From: Amycolatopsis sp. DSM 110486
Lineage (GTDB): Bacteria; Actinomycetota; Actinomycetes; Mycobacteriales; Pseudonocardiaceae
Direction: 5' to 3'
Assembly (NCBI RefSeq): GCF_019468465.1
Contig: NZ_CP080519.1
Coordinates: forward strand, 1,689,001-1,753,000
DNA: 64,000 bases
The notes under the pieces are model-generated. The model ran no database searches. It was not told the DNA's origin and saw nothing but the letters and a program-made list of their open reading frames with translations. This document shows, piece by piece, positions 1-8,027 of this stretch (position 1 is the first letter of the stretch; each line of letters opens with the position of its first letter). The position numbers were made by a program, and so were the translations under genes.

Positions 1-1011
1 GGCGTGCAGCTGACGCACCGCAACCTCTGGCTCAACGCCACCACGTTCGCCTTGCACACCACGCTCAACGACAACGACGTGCTGCTGCACACCCTGCCGA
101 TGTTCCACTGCAACGGCTGGGGCATGCCCTACGGCGTCACCGGTCTCGGCGCGCGCCACATCGTGCTGCGCAAGGTCGACGGCACGGAGATCCTGCGCCG
201 CGTGGAGGAACACGGCGTCACGATCATGTGCGCCGCCCCCGCCGTGGTCACCGCGGCGCTCGACGGCGCCGCGAAGTGGGACGGCGAGATCCCCGGCCGC
301 GACCGCGTGCGAATCGTCGTGGCGGGCGCGCCGCCGCCGACCCGCACCATCGAACGCGTGCGCGCCGAGCTGGGCTGGGAGTTCATCCAGATCTACGGCC
401 TCACCGAGACGTCGCCGCTGCTCACGGTCAACCGCTTCCGCTCGGAGTGGGAAGACCTCGACACTCACGAGCAGGCGAAGCTCCTGGGCCGCGCGGGCGC
501 GCCGGCGCTGGGCGTGCGCGTGTCGATCGACACCGACGGCGAGGTGCTCGTCCAGTCGAACATGAACCTCGACGGCTACTGGGAGAACCCGGACGAAACC
601 GCCCGCGTGCAGGAGGGCAACTGGTTCCACACCGGCGACGGCGGCCGCTTCGAGGACGGCTACCTCTCCATCGCCGACCGCAAGAAGGACGTGATCATCA
701 CCGGCGGCGAGAACGTGTCCTCCATCGAGGTGGAAGACGCCCTGAACTCCCACCCGGCCGTGCGCGAGGCCGCCGTGATCGGCATCCCCGACACGAAGTG
801 GGGCGAGCTCGTCACGGCCCTGGTCGTCACGGACGGCACCCCCGTGACGGCGGAGGACCTGATCACGCACTGCCGCGGCCACCTGGCCGGCTACAAGTGC
901 CCGAAGCGTGTGGACTTCCTCGACGAGCTCCCCCGCACGGCGACGGGCAAGATCCAGAAGTTCAAGCTGCGCAAGCCGTTCTGGGAAGGCCAGGACCGGC
1001 AGGTGCACTAG
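1..1011 (+). CDS. Acyl-CoA synthetase (AMP-dependent), C-terminal part, cut by window start
   Basis: This is the 3' part of an adenylate-forming enzyme that activates a carboxylic acid through an acyl-AMP and transfers it to CoA. The reading frame is open from the first base and begins inside the conserved phosphate-binding loop (KGVQLTHRN type), so roughly the first third is missing. Visible family motifs are IYGLTETSP (adenine binding), WFHTGDGG with the ribose-binding Asp, the hinge DRKKDVIITGGENVSS, and the C-terminal PRTATGKIQK carrying the catalytic lysine. The motif layout suits a medium- or long-chain fatty acyl-CoA ligase; the substrate cannot be read from this fragment. The neighbour downstream is a convergent LysR gene. 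Confidence 0.93.
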   Translation, partial: GVQLTHRNLWLNATTFALHTTLNDNDVLLHTLPMFHCNGWGMPYGVTGLGARHIVLRKVDGTEILRRVEEHGVTIMCAAPAVVTAALDGAAKWDGEIPGRDRVRIVVAGAPPPTRTIERVRAELGWEFIQIYGLTETSPLLTVNRFRSEWEDLDTHEQAKLLGRAGAPALGVRVSIDTDGEVLVQSNMNLDGYWENPDETARVQEGNWFHTGDGGRFEDGYLSIADRKKDVIITGGENVSSIEVEDALNSHPAVREAAVIGIPDTKWGELVTALVVTDGTPVTAEDLITHCRGHLAGYKCPKRVDFLDELPRTATGKIQKFKLRKPFWEGQDRQVH

Positions 1012-1036
1012 GGCATCTCTGAAAAAGCCTTTTGTT

Positions 1037-1939
1037 TCAGAGTTCCGTTGCGGCTTCCCGCAGGTACGTCTCGAGCCGTCTGATCGGCGCGGTCACACCT
1101 CGCGTATCGAGTCGGCAGGTGTACAGACGACGGACGAGTGTGGGCTGCCGCATCGGGATAACCACCACGCTCGGGGGAGCGTCCGACAGCAACAACCGCG
1201 GCAGCAGTGCGACGCCGAGGCCCGCCGCGACAAGATTGAGTGCGGTGCGGAAGTCCATGCCGTCGAAGTCCAAACGATGTCCGCTTCCCCGGACGCCGCC
1301 GACGGGCGACGCGGCCAAGTCGCGGACGTCGACCGCGGTGTTGATCCACGCATCCGACGGCAGGTCGGCCGGGGTGACGCTGTCGGCTCCGGCCAGGGGA
1401 TGACCGACGGGAACGACGACCATGATCGGATCGTCCATGAGGTGCTCTTGCCTGAGTCCGGCGGGCACTGGCTCGGGAGCGTGTTCGTAGTCGAAGGTGA
1501 TGGCCAGGTCGATCTCACCCCGGAACAGCAGCGCATGCGTTTCGCGCTGCTCGAGTTCGCGGAGTGTGATGTGAACTGCCGGACGGGTCGACCGCAGGCG
1601 CGCGAGCGCAGCAGGAACGATGGAGGCTGCGGCGGAGATGAACGCGCCGAGCCGCACCTCGCCGACGGTTCCGTCCGCGAGCGCCGCGAGCTCGGTGGCG
1701 GCGTGGCTCATCGAGGTGGTGATCGCGGCCTCGGTGTCGAGAAGAACTTTCCCGGCCTCGGTCGCACGGACGGGCCGCCGGACCACGACTCGCGCACCGA
1801 CCCGTCGTTCCAGTTCCGCAATCTGCTGCGAGACCGCGGACTGGGTGTAGCCCAGCTCGTCGGCGGCAGCGGCGAACGAGCCGAGCCGTACGACGGCCGC
1901 AAGGGTCACCAGATGCCGCGGATCGAACAGCCAAGACAT
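1037..1939 (-). CDS. LysR-family transcriptional regulator
   Basis: A 300-residue LysR-type regulator. The N-terminal winged helix (about residues 5-64, with LGYTQSAVSQQIAELE as recognition region) is followed by a periplasmic-binding-protein-like effector domain to the end. It is divergent from the PLP-dependent enzyme gene that starts 76 bases away, the usual arrangement in which a LysR protein controls its neighbour. A dyad lies only 5 bases upstream of its start codon. The likely role is control of the divergent enzyme gene in response to an amino-acid-like inducer. The family and geometry support this; the effector is unknown. Confidence 0.93.
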   Translation of the reverse strand: MSWLFDPRHLVTLAAVVRLGSFAAAADELGYTQSAVSQQIAELERRVGARVVVRRPVRATEAGKVLLDTEAAITTSMSHAATELAALADGTVGEVRLGAFISAAASIVPAALARLRSTRPAVHITLRELEQRETHALLFRGEIDLAITFDYEHAPEPVPAGLRQEHLMDDPIMVVVPVGHPLAGADSVTPADLPSDAWINTAVDVRDLAASPVGGVRGSGHRLDFDGMDFRTALNLVAAGLGVALLPRLLLSDAPPSVVVIPMRQPTLVRRLYTCRLDTRGVTAPIRRLETYLREAATEL

Positions 1940-1944
1940 GAAGT

Positions 1945-1957
1945 TAAGCGTAGCTTA
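1945..1957. promoter_or_regulatory. Dyad in LysR / PLP-enzyme divergent promoter
   Basis: The bases read TAAGC-GTA-GCTTA, a perfect 5-bp inverted repeat with a 3-bp centre in an otherwise GC-rich region. It lies between the divergent LysR and PLP-enzyme starts. LysR proteins bind imperfect dyads with a T-N11-A core, and this site has that size. Binding by the adjacent LysR protein is an inference. Confidence 0.45.
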
Positions 1958-2015
1958 TCGACCGAGAAGAGATCATCGCTTGCGCTAATCCAGAGGCGTC
2001 GGTGACGCTGGACGC

Positions 2016-3080
2016 ATGGACTTCACGCACTTCGACACCGCCATCGACACACTCCCCCGACGTCGGGTCGGGTTCTATCCCACTCCGTTCCACGCCTTGC
2101 CCAACCTGTCGGCGGCGTACGGGATCAACTTCTTCTTGAAACGTGAGGACCTGGCCGGCCCCAGTGCGATCAGCGGAAGCAAGATGCGTCTGGCCGAGTT
2201 CATCCTGGGGCGGGCGATCGAGGACGGGGTGACGCACGTGATCACCCAGGGCGCATACCTGACCAACTCGGGGCTGCAGTTCGCCGCCGCCTGCCTGAGC
2301 GCACGGATCACGCCGATCCTGGTGCTGACGCGGAACGTGCCCCGGCACGGTGAACTCGGCGAGCTCCGCGGCAACTACCTGCTCAACAAAACAATGGGGG
2401 TCGAAACCCACGTCATCAACGTCACCGGCAGCACCGGAGACGCCCCGCGGATCACCGGCACCATCGCGAACCGCAAGGCCGAGCTCGAGGCACAGGGGCA
2501 CAAGGTCCTCGTCGTCGGAGCCGGCGGTGCACACCCCGACGGCTTCATCGCGCACGCCCTGACCTTCCGGGAGATGCTCGAACAGTCCGACGCCGCAGGG
2601 GCCGAGCTCGACTTCGTCTACCACACGATCGGTACCGGGACCGCGCTGCCGGGGATGCTGGCAGCCAAGCTGAGCCTGGGCCACCCGGTGAAGTTCCGGT
2701 CGATCTCCATCCTGAAGTACAACGACGAAGACTGGATGAACCCCGGCGTGATCGTCGAACGGACCAAGGCGGTTCTGGCCACCTTGGGTGCGCCCGTACC
2801 CGACGACGCGACGATCCGTGCCGAGATCGACATCGACCAGCGCTTCATCGGCGAGGACTACGCCGTCGCGTCCCCCGAAAGCTCGGCAGCCATCCGCGAG
2901 CTGGCCCGAGCAGAGGGCGTCTTCGTCGGCCCCGTCTACACCGGCAAGGGACTCGCGGGATTGCTCGACCACGCCCGCAGCGGGCGGATCCCCGCCGACA
3001 GCAACGTCGCGTTCCTGCACACCGGAGACACCGGCAACCTGTTCGAAATCCCCCAAGTCGTCGGCCACATCACCGATTGA
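2016..3080 (+). CDS. PLP-dependent D-cysteine desulfhydrase / ACC deaminase family protein
   Basis: A 354-residue fold-type II PLP enzyme of the D-cysteine desulfhydrase and 1-aminocyclopropane-1-carboxylate deaminase family. The N-terminal FYPTPFHALPNL and LKREDL motifs are typical. Lys56 in SGSKMR is the expected Schiff-base lysine, although the family normally reads GGNK here. The segment around residues 79-88 (GAYLTNSGLQ) replaces the usual GGIQSNHTRQ substrate loop, so the specificity probably differs from the two named enzymes. The C-terminal GPVYTGKGLAG and HTGDTGNLF motifs bind the PLP phosphate. It is probably an amino-acid deaminase or beta-elimination enzyme; the substrate is not assigned. 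It is divergent from its likely LysR regulator. Confidence 0.88.
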   Translation: MDFTHFDTAIDTLPRRRVGFYPTPFHALPNLSAAYGINFFLKREDLAGPSAISGSKMRLAEFILGRAIEDGVTHVITQGAYLTNSGLQFAAACLSARITPILVLTRNVPRHGELGELRGNYLLNKTMGVETHVINVTGSTGDAPRITGTIANRKAELEAQGHKVLVVGAGGAHPDGFIAHALTFREMLEQSDAAGAELDFVYHTIGTGTALPGMLAAKLSLGHPVKFRSISILKYNDEDWMNPGVIVERTKAVLATLGAPVPDDATIRAEIDIDQRFIGEDYAVASPESSAAIRELARAEGVFVGPVYTGKGLAGLLDHARSGRIPADSNVAFLHTGDTGNLFEIPQVVGHITD

Positions 3081-3128
3081 CCCCGTGGCCCCCCGATGTC
3101 GGCGAGTTCGATCGGAGCGGCAGGTGAA

Positions 3129-3680
3129 CTAGCCGCGCGGCTCGGCCGGCCGGTAGACGAGCTGCACCACCCCGTTGCCGAACACCTTCGACCGTTCCAG
3201 CGCGAAGTCCAGGTGCGGACCGTCGGCCGGGAACAGGCGGCGGCCCGCGCCGACGACGACGGGGTGTTGCAGGAGGACCAGCTCGTCGACGAGGCGGCGG
3301 GCGAGCAGCCAGCGCACGAGCGTCGCGCTGCCGCTGGTGAGGATGGTGCCGCCGGGGGCGGCCTTGAGGTCGCGGATCGCGGGTTCTAGGTCGCGCGGCA
3401 GGAGGGTGGTGTGCTGCCAGCCGACGGCGGTGAGCGTGGTGGAGGCGACGTACTTGCGGACGTTGTTCATGAACTCCGCGCCGGGGTCGTCCGTGCGGCC
3501 GGGCCACGCTTCGGCGAAGCCCTCGAACGTCACGCGGCCCAGCAGCATCGCGTCGGCGTCGGACATGCCGGCGCCGACGATGCGCTCGAGCTCGGGCGTC
3601 CAGTGCGAAAGCGACCAGCGGTCCGGCGCTTCGACGACGCCGTCCAGCGACACGAACAACGTGGACACGATCTTGCGCAT
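3129..3680 (-). CDS. Dihydrofolate reductase family protein (RibD C-terminal type)
   Basis: A 183-residue single-domain protein of the RibD C-terminal / DHFR-like superfamily. It starts with the typical MRKIVSTLFVSLDGVVEAP strand, carries LLGRVTFEGFAEAWP (the NADPH-binding hallmark of these small actinobacterial reductases), TSGSATLVRWLL and PVVVGAGRRLFP. Such proteins bind NADPH and a pterin- or flavin-like substrate, but few have a proven reaction. An SD-like GGAG stretch precedes the ATG. It stands alone between a convergent PLP-enzyme gene and the LLM oxidoreductase gene that follows on the same strand after about 70 bases. Confidence 0.9.
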   Translation of the reverse strand: MRKIVSTLFVSLDGVVEAPDRWSLSHWTPELERIVGAGMSDADAMLLGRVTFEGFAEAWPGRTDDPGAEFMNNVRKYVASTTLTAVGWQHTTLLPRDLEPAIRDLKAAPGGTILTSGSATLVRWLLARRLVDELVLLQHPVVVGAGRRLFPADGPHLDFALERSKVFGNGVVQLVYRPAEPRG

Positions 3681-3750
3681 CGGAGGGCTCCTCGTTCGGG
3701 GAGCCCCACTATCCCGGAGACGACCGGGATCGCGCAGACAAACCGAACGA

Positions 3751-4788
3751 TCAACCCACTTGCCGCACCAGGTCGAGCGCGCGGCCGAGCGTCGACAGCC
3801 GCGCGTCGAGCGAGTCGCCCGCCGGGTAGAGGCGGACCGTGTCGACGCCGGCGTCGCGCCAGACGCGCAGCCGCGTGCGGACCATGTCCTCGGTGCCGAT
3901 GAGCGTGGTGCCCAGGACCATCTCGTCCGTCACGAGCGAAGCGGCGCCGTCGCGGTCGCCGGACTGCCAGCGGTCGCGGACCTCCGCGGCGACCTCGGCC
4001 CAGCCCTGGCGGCTGTAGGCGTCGTTGTAGAAGTTGGTGCTCGCGGAACCCATACCCCCCAAGGAAAACGCGAGTTCCTTCTTCCGAGATCCCACCATGT
4101 CGCGCAACTCGTCATCATTTGCGGCGAACGCGACTTCCGCGCCCTGGCACACGTCGAGGTCGCCCCGCACGCGGCCGGACTTCGCGAGGCCGGCGTCGAG
4201 GTGGCTGAAGTACGCCGAAGCGCCTTCGGGCACGAAGCTGGTGCCGAGCCAGCCGTCGGCGACTTCGCCGGTGAGCTCCAGCATCTTCGGCGACAGCGTG
4301 GCCAAGTAGATGGGGATGTCCTCGCATGCTTTCGACGACAGCCGCATCGGCCGCGCCTCGCCCGGCAGCGGGATCTCGAAAGCCTTGCCGGAGAAGGAGA
4401 TCTTCTCCCCCGCGAACGCGCTGCGCACGATCTGCACCGTCTCGCGCATCCGCGTGAGCGGCTTCGCGAACGGCACGCCGTGCAGTCCCTCCATCACCTG
4501 CGGCCCACTCGGTCCGAGGCCCAGTGAGAACCGGCCGCCGGACATGTCGGCGAGTGTCAACGCCGCCTGCGCCACCGCGACGGGCGTGCGCACACCGACC
4601 TGCATGATTCCGGAGCCGAGCTGCAGCCGCGAAGTGCGCCCCGCCAGGAAGCCGAGCACCGACGGCGCGTCCGAACCCCACGCCTCGGCGACCCAGCACA
4701 CGTCGAGACCGAGTTTTTCAGCCTCCAGCACGAACTCCAGCGTCTCCGCCCAGCCGCCCGAGGCCTCGACCGTGGTCGCGGTGCGCAT
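3751..4788 (-). CDS. LLM-class (luciferase-like) flavin/F420-dependent oxidoreductase
   Basis: A 345-residue TIM-barrel oxidoreductase of the luciferase-like class; members use reduced FMN or coenzyme F420. The motifs EFVLEAEKLGLDVCWVAEAWGSDAP near the N terminus, LQLGSGIMQVGVRTPV, and MSGGRFSLGLGPSGPQV fit the F420-dependent actinobacterial group. The start is the ATG whose A overlaps the TGA of the upstream SRPBCC gene (TGATG), so the two are probably translated together. The frame stays open further upstream, but that region is the SRPBCC gene in another frame. The substrate is unknown. The pairing with an SRPBCC lipid- or ketide-binding protein suggests modification of a hydrophobic metabolite. 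Confidence 0.93.
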   Translation of the reverse strand: MRTATTVEASGGWAETLEFVLEAEKLGLDVCWVAEAWGSDAPSVLGFLAGRTSRLQLGSGIMQVGVRTPVAVAQAALTLADMSGGRFSLGLGPSGPQVMEGLHGVPFAKPLTRMRETVQIVRSAFAGEKISFSGKAFEIPLPGEARPMRLSSKACEDIPIYLATLSPKMLELTGEVADGWLGTSFVPEGASAYFSHLDAGLAKSGRVRGDLDVCQGAEVAFAANDDELRDMVGSRKKELAFSLGGMGSASTNFYNDAYSRQGWAEVAAEVRDRWQSGDRDGAASLVTDEMVLGTTLIGTEDMVRTRLRVWRDAGVDTVRLYPAGDSLDARLSTLGRALDLVRQVG

Positions 4789-5300
4789 CAGCGCGCCGCC
4801 TCGACCCGGTCCTTGATCGCCGCGACGGTCGCGATCATCGCGTTCTCGAACTCGCGCATGCGCACGAAAACGATCTTCTCCTCCTTGTCCGGCATGCGGT
4901 CGATGGCGAACGACAGACCCGATCGCGCCGGCCCCATCTGCATCCACTGCGTGAGCTTCGTGCCGCCGTTCTCGGGCTCGAGCGTGAAGCGCCAGGTCGC
5001 CGTGGGCGTCTCCGCGTCCGCCACCGCCCACGCGAACACGCGCGGCTCGTCGTACTCGACGATGAACGACGTCGTCGACCACTCGCCGAGCGCGTCGTGC
5101 TTGCTGTAGCCCACGAAGGAGACGCCGAGCTTCGGGCCGGTCGCCCCGTCGCACCACTCGACACGCTGAAGCTCAGCGCTCATCTCGGGCATGCGCTGCA
5201 CGTCGGACACGAACGGCCACACCGTCTCGGGAGCGCTGTCGATCCAGGTGGCCGCCTCGGCCGTGGGCTTGTCCGCGTACCGCGCGCCGGTCCACTCCAT
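4788..5300 (-). CDS. SRPBCC family protein (START-like, polyketide cyclase / ligand-binding fold)
   Basis: A 170-residue helix-grip protein. The N-terminal AATWIDSAPETVWPFVSDVQRMPEMS is the classic opening of the SRPBCC/polyketide-cyclase family, followed by VFAWAV and ATWRFTLEPENGGTKLTQ beta strands and a long C-terminal helix. Such proteins bind hydrophobic ligands and some cyclise polyketides. Its stop overlaps the LLM oxidoreductase start by one base, so this is a two-gene operon. A good GGAGG lies just upstream of the ATG, and a motif shared with the HxlR gene promoter lies about 50 bases upstream. Confidence 0.9.
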   Translation of the reverse strand: MEWTGARYADKPTAEAATWIDSAPETVWPFVSDVQRMPEMSAELQRVEWCDGATGPKLGVSFVGYSKHDALGEWSTTSFIVEYDEPRVFAWAVADAETPTATWRFTLEPENGGTKLTQWMQMGPARSGLSFAIDRMPDKEEKIVFVRMREFENAMIATVAAIKDRVEAAR

Positions 5301-5349
5301 CGTGGTGCGCCTCCTCAGCTTCGACCGTCAAGGTGCCTCTGACCACGAT

Positions 5350-5365
5350 AGTTTCGTAGTGAGAC
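5350..5365 (+). promoter_or_regulatory. Candidate HxlR operator, copy 1 (AGTTTC-N4-TGAGAC)
   Basis: The sequence AGTTTC-GTAG-TGAGAC lies about 50 bases upstream of the SRPBCC start. A second copy with the same 6+6 bases and a different 4-base centre lies 18 bases upstream of the HxlR gene. The half-sites form an imperfect dyad (GTYTC-N5-GARAC), as expected for a dimeric winged-helix protein. Control of the SRPBCC-LLM operon by HxlR is inferred. Confidence 0.5.
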
Positions 5366-5388
5366 CCTCGTGTCAACGCGAGGTCGGC

Positions 5389-5901
5389 TCAGTGCGCGGC
5401 TTCCTGCTTCGCGAACCGCGCCTCGACGTCGGGCCGGTGCGCGATCTTCTCGGGGAAGCCGGGGCCGCGGCGCATCCGCGTGTCCTCGGAGGTGAGCGGC
5501 TCGCCGCAGTGCGCGCAGACGACCTCGGCGTGCGTGTCGTGGCCGCACTTCTCGTGGTGCGTCGTGATCGGCGGGCCGGCCTCGCCGGCGAGCCAGCGGT
5601 CCCCCCACGCCGTCATCGCGATGAGGACCCCGAAGAAGTCCTTGCCCTTGTCGGTGAGCACGTAGTCGTAGCGCACCGGCTCGGTCTGGTAGGCCACCTT
5701 CTCCAGCAGACCCTCGTCGACCAGCCGGCGCAGCCGGTCGGCGAGGGTGTTGCGCGCGATGCCGAGCGCCTGCTGGAACTCGTCGAAGCGCGTGACGCCG
5801 TAGAACGCGTCGCGCAGCACGAGCGGCGTCCACCAGTCCCCGAGCAGGTCCATGGTCCGCGCGATGGAGCACGGCCACTGCGCGAAGGAAGTCCGTTTCA
5901 T
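5389..5901 (-). CDS. HxlR-family winged-helix transcriptional regulator with C-terminal cysteine cluster
   Basis: A 170-residue regulator. Residues from CSIARTMDLLGDWWTPLVLRD onward form the HxlR winged helix (LGIARNTLADRLRRLVDEGLL is the recognition part). The C-terminal extension has CGHDTHAEVVCAHCGEPL, a possible metal-binding or redox cysteine cluster, which is common in the longer actinobacterial members. HxlR proteins often sense electrophiles or oxidants. It lies just upstream of the SRPBCC-LLM operon on the same strand, and a matching 16-base motif precedes both transcription units. Confidence 0.92.
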   Translation of the reverse strand: MKRTSFAQWPCSIARTMDLLGDWWTPLVLRDAFYGVTRFDEFQQALGIARNTLADRLRRLVDEGLLEKVAYQTEPVRYDYVLTDKGKDFFGVLIAMTAWGDRWLAGEAGPPITTHHEKCGHDTHAEVVCAHCGEPLTSEDTRMRRGPGFPEKIAHRPDVEARFAKQEAAH

Positions 5902-5918
5902 GGACGGGAGACTACGCC

Positions 5919-5934
5919 GTCTCAGTCTGAAACT
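5919..5934 (-). promoter_or_regulatory. Candidate HxlR operator, copy 2 (AGTTTC-N4-TGAGAC)
   Basis: On the minus strand this reads AGTTTC-AGAC-TGAGAC and sits 18 bases upstream of the HxlR start codon. It overlaps a perfect inverted repeat, GAGAC-N6-GTCTC (5908-5923), so the protein may bind two overlapping sites. All 12 conserved bases match copy 1 upstream of the SRPBCC gene. Autoregulation is the likely meaning. Confidence 0.5.
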
Positions 5935-5953
5935 CAGCTGTTGGAAGCTGTGA

Positions 5954-6349
5954 TCAGGCGATTTCCACGCGGTGGCCGACGGTCACGTCCACGTGATCGG
6001 GCACCTCGTCGTGCTCGTCGCCGACCGAGAGCGTGCCCGCGGGCTCCACGAGCAGCACGGCCGCGCCTTCCTTCGAAGACGGCTTGTGGAACGTCCCGCG
6101 CGGCACCACGAACACCGAGCCGCGCCCCACGGTGACCACGCGCTCACCGGCGGGCTCCCGCAGGCCGATCCGGATCTCGCCGTCGAGGACCAGGAAGAAC
6201 TCGTCGGTGTTCTCGTGGACGTGCCACACGTGCTCGCCGGAGAAGCGGGCGAGGCGGACGTCGTAGTCGTTGATGTTCGCGACGATGCGCGGGCTCCACA
6301 CGGCGTCGAAGCCGTCGAGCACGGTCTGCAGATCGATGGGCTGGTTCAT
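5954..6349 (-). CDS. Cupin domain-containing protein
   Basis: A 131-residue single cupin. Motif 1 is HVWHVHENTDEFFLVLDG (HxH and Glu metal ligands) and motif 2 is the GSVFVVPRGTFHKP segment with its histidine, so the metal site looks complete. Small stand-alone cupins of this type can be isomerases, dioxygenases or ligand-binding proteins; no specific reaction can be assigned. It is divergent from the GlxA/AraC-type regulator gene, with about 50 bases between the two starts, so it may be that regulator's target. Confidence 0.9.
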   Translation of the reverse strand: MNQPIDLQTVLDGFDAVWSPRIVANINDYDVRLARFSGEHVWHVHENTDEFFLVLDGEIRIGLREPAGERVVTVGRGSVFVVPRGTFHKPSSKEGAAVLLVEPAGTLSVGDEHDEVPDHVDVTVGHRVEIA

Positions 6350-6401
6350 GCGATCGATCGTCGTCCTGTCGCCAGGCCACCGGGAGTGCTAGGAATAGCA
6401 C

Positions 6402-7367
6402 ATGTCGCAAGGATCCTCGCACCGCGTGGTGATGGTCGTGGACGACGGCTCGAATCCGTTCGAGATGGGCGTCGCGACGGAGCTGTTCGGCCTGCGCCGG
6501 CCGGAGCTCGGGCGGCCCTGGTACGAGTTCACGCTGGCCTCGGCGCGCGAGCGCGTGGGCATGCACCTGGGGATGTTCACGCTCTCGGGCATCGCGGGGC
6601 TCGGCGCGGTCGACGAGGCGGACACGGTGATCGTGCCGAACCGGCCGGATCCGCAGGTGCCGGCGGATGCCTCGGTGCTGTCGGCGATCCGGCGGGCGCA
6701 CGCGCGCGGCGCGCGGCTGATGAGCTTCTGCACCGGCGCGTTCACGCTGGCCGAGGCGGGTGTGCTGGACGGGCTGCGCGCGACGACGCACTGGCGGTGG
6801 GCGGCCGAATTCACCGAGCGCTACCCCGACGTGCGGCTGGAGCCCGACGTCCTGTTCGTCGACGAGGGCACGGTGCTCACGGCGGCGGGCAGCGCGGCGG
6901 CGATGGACCTTGGCCTGTACGTGATCCAGCGCGACCACGGCGCGGAGATCGCCAACGCCGTGAGCCGCCGCCTGGTCTTCCCCGGCCACCGCGACGGCGG
7001 TCAGCAGCAGTTCGTGGAACGGCCGGTGCCCGTGGTGCCGGACGCGTCGCTGGCGCCGGTGCTGGAGTGGGCGCGCGCCAATCTCGACCGGGCGTTGACC
7101 GTCGCGGACCTGGCCACGCGGGCGGCGACCAGCCAGGCGACGCTGCACCGGCGGTTCCGTGGCGAGCTGGGCACGACGCCGCTGGCCTGGCTGACGACGG
7201 AGCGGGTGAGCCTCGCGTGCCGGCTGCTGGAACGCGGCGAGCTGCGGCTGGACCGCGTCGCCACCGAATGCGGGTTCGGGACGGCCGCCAACCTGCGGGC
7301 GCAGCTGCGGCGGCACACGGGGCTGAGCCCGTCGGAGTACCGGCGGCGGTTCGGGCCGGCCGCCTGA
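6402..7367 (+). CDS. GlxA-family transcriptional regulator (DJ-1/PfpI domain plus AraC HTH)
   Basis: A 321-residue regulator. Residues about 5-190 form a DJ-1/PfpI glutamine-amidotransferase-like domain with the nucleophile-elbow cysteine in MSFCTGAFTLAEAG. The C-terminal 100 residues are an AraC/XylS double helix-turn-helix (RALTVADLATRAATSQATLHR and LDRVATECGFGTAANLRAQLRRHTGLSP). Members of this group sense small metabolites through the DJ-1 domain. It lies divergent from the cupin gene. The stop codon directly abuts the stop of the convergent TetR gene, so no space remains for a separate terminator. Confidence 0.95.
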   Translation: MSQGSSHRVVMVVDDGSNPFEMGVATELFGLRRPELGRPWYEFTLASARERVGMHLGMFTLSGIAGLGAVDEADTVIVPNRPDPQVPADASVLSAIRRAHARGARLMSFCTGAFTLAEAGVLDGLRATTHWRWAAEFTERYPDVRLEPDVLFVDEGTVLTAAGSAAAMDLGLYVIQRDHGAEIANAVSRRLVFPGHRDGGQQQFVERPVPVVPDASLAPVLEWARANLDRALTVADLATRAATSQATLHRRFRGELGTTPLAWLTTERVSLACRLLERGELRLDRVATECGFGTAANLRAQLRRHTGLSPSEYRRRFGPAA

Positions 7368-7952
7368 TCAGTTCTCGAGCTCGCGCAGGGCGGCGGCGAT
7401 CGCGTCGCGGTGAACGGCCGGCGGGTAGGTGGCAGGGTCGGCCGCGGTCAGGGCGTTGAGGCCTTCGACCAGGGCGATCAGGCGTTTCGCGGTCCGTTCG
7501 CGGCGCGGGTGAGCCCAGCGGGGGTGGCAGGCGCCGACGAGCCGCGTCACGCGGATGACGAACGAGCGGTTGTGCGCGCGGTGGCGGTCTGCCAGCTCGG
7601 GGTCGGCCAGGGCGGCGGCGAGGAAGCCGACCCAGACCCGGGCCTCGTCGGCGGCTTCTTCGGTGAGAGTGGCGGCGTGGCAGAGGACGTCGCGCAACAC
7701 GGCGGTGGGTGGGCCGCCGACGGCTTCGGTGGCGTCGGCGCGTTCGGCGGTGCGCTGGTGCAGCTGGTCGCGGGCGTGCAGCAGCAGGGCCCGCTTGGTC
7801 GGGAACGCGTGCATGACCAGGCCCGTGGTGCAGCCCGCGCGCTCGGCGACGGCGCGCACGGTGAGACCGGGCAGCCCGTCGACGGCCAGCACTTGCCACA
7901 CCGCGCCGGAGAGCAGTTCGCGCTGAGCGTCGACGTCGCGCTGTCTTGGCAT
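7368..7952 (-). CDS. TetR-family transcriptional regulator
   Basis: A 194-residue TetR protein starting at MPRQRDVDAQRE. The N-terminal helix-turn-helix is LTVRAVAERAGCTTGLVMHAFPTKRALL, and the C-terminal part is a ligand-binding helical bundle of the AcrR/TetR type. The open frame continues upstream past this ATG, but that DNA holds the divergent GNAT gene and the operator cluster, so the internal ATG is the start. A run of three GTAAC half-sites lies 14-35 bases upstream, in the divergent promoter, and is the likely autoregulatory operator. The GNAT gene is the probable target. Confidence 0.93.
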   Translation of the reverse strand: MPRQRDVDAQRELLSGAVWQVLAVDGLPGLTVRAVAERAGCTTGLVMHAFPTKRALLLHARDQLHQRTAERADATEAVGGPPTAVLRDVLCHAATLTEEAADEARVWVGFLAAALADPELADRHRAHNRSFVIRVTRLVGACHPRWAHPRRERTAKRLIALVEGLNALTAADPATYPPAVHRDAIAAALRELEN

Positions 7953-7965
7953 GCGAGCCTCCTTT

Positions 7966-7987
7966 CCGTAACATCGGTTACGGTAAC
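7966..7987. promoter_or_regulatory. TetR operator cluster: three GTAAC half-sites forming two overlapping palindromes
   Basis: Bases 7966-7983 read CCGTAAC-ATCG-GTTACGG, a perfect 7-bp inverted repeat with a 4-bp centre. The right half-site is reused in GTTAC-G-GTAAC (7977-7987). The cluster lies between the divergent TetR and GNAT genes. The size and placement are typical of an autoregulatory TetR operator; binding is inferred. Confidence 0.65.
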
Positions 7988-8027
7988 ACTTGTTCCGAAA
8001 CCACGCGTGAATTTTTGGGGGGTGGCG

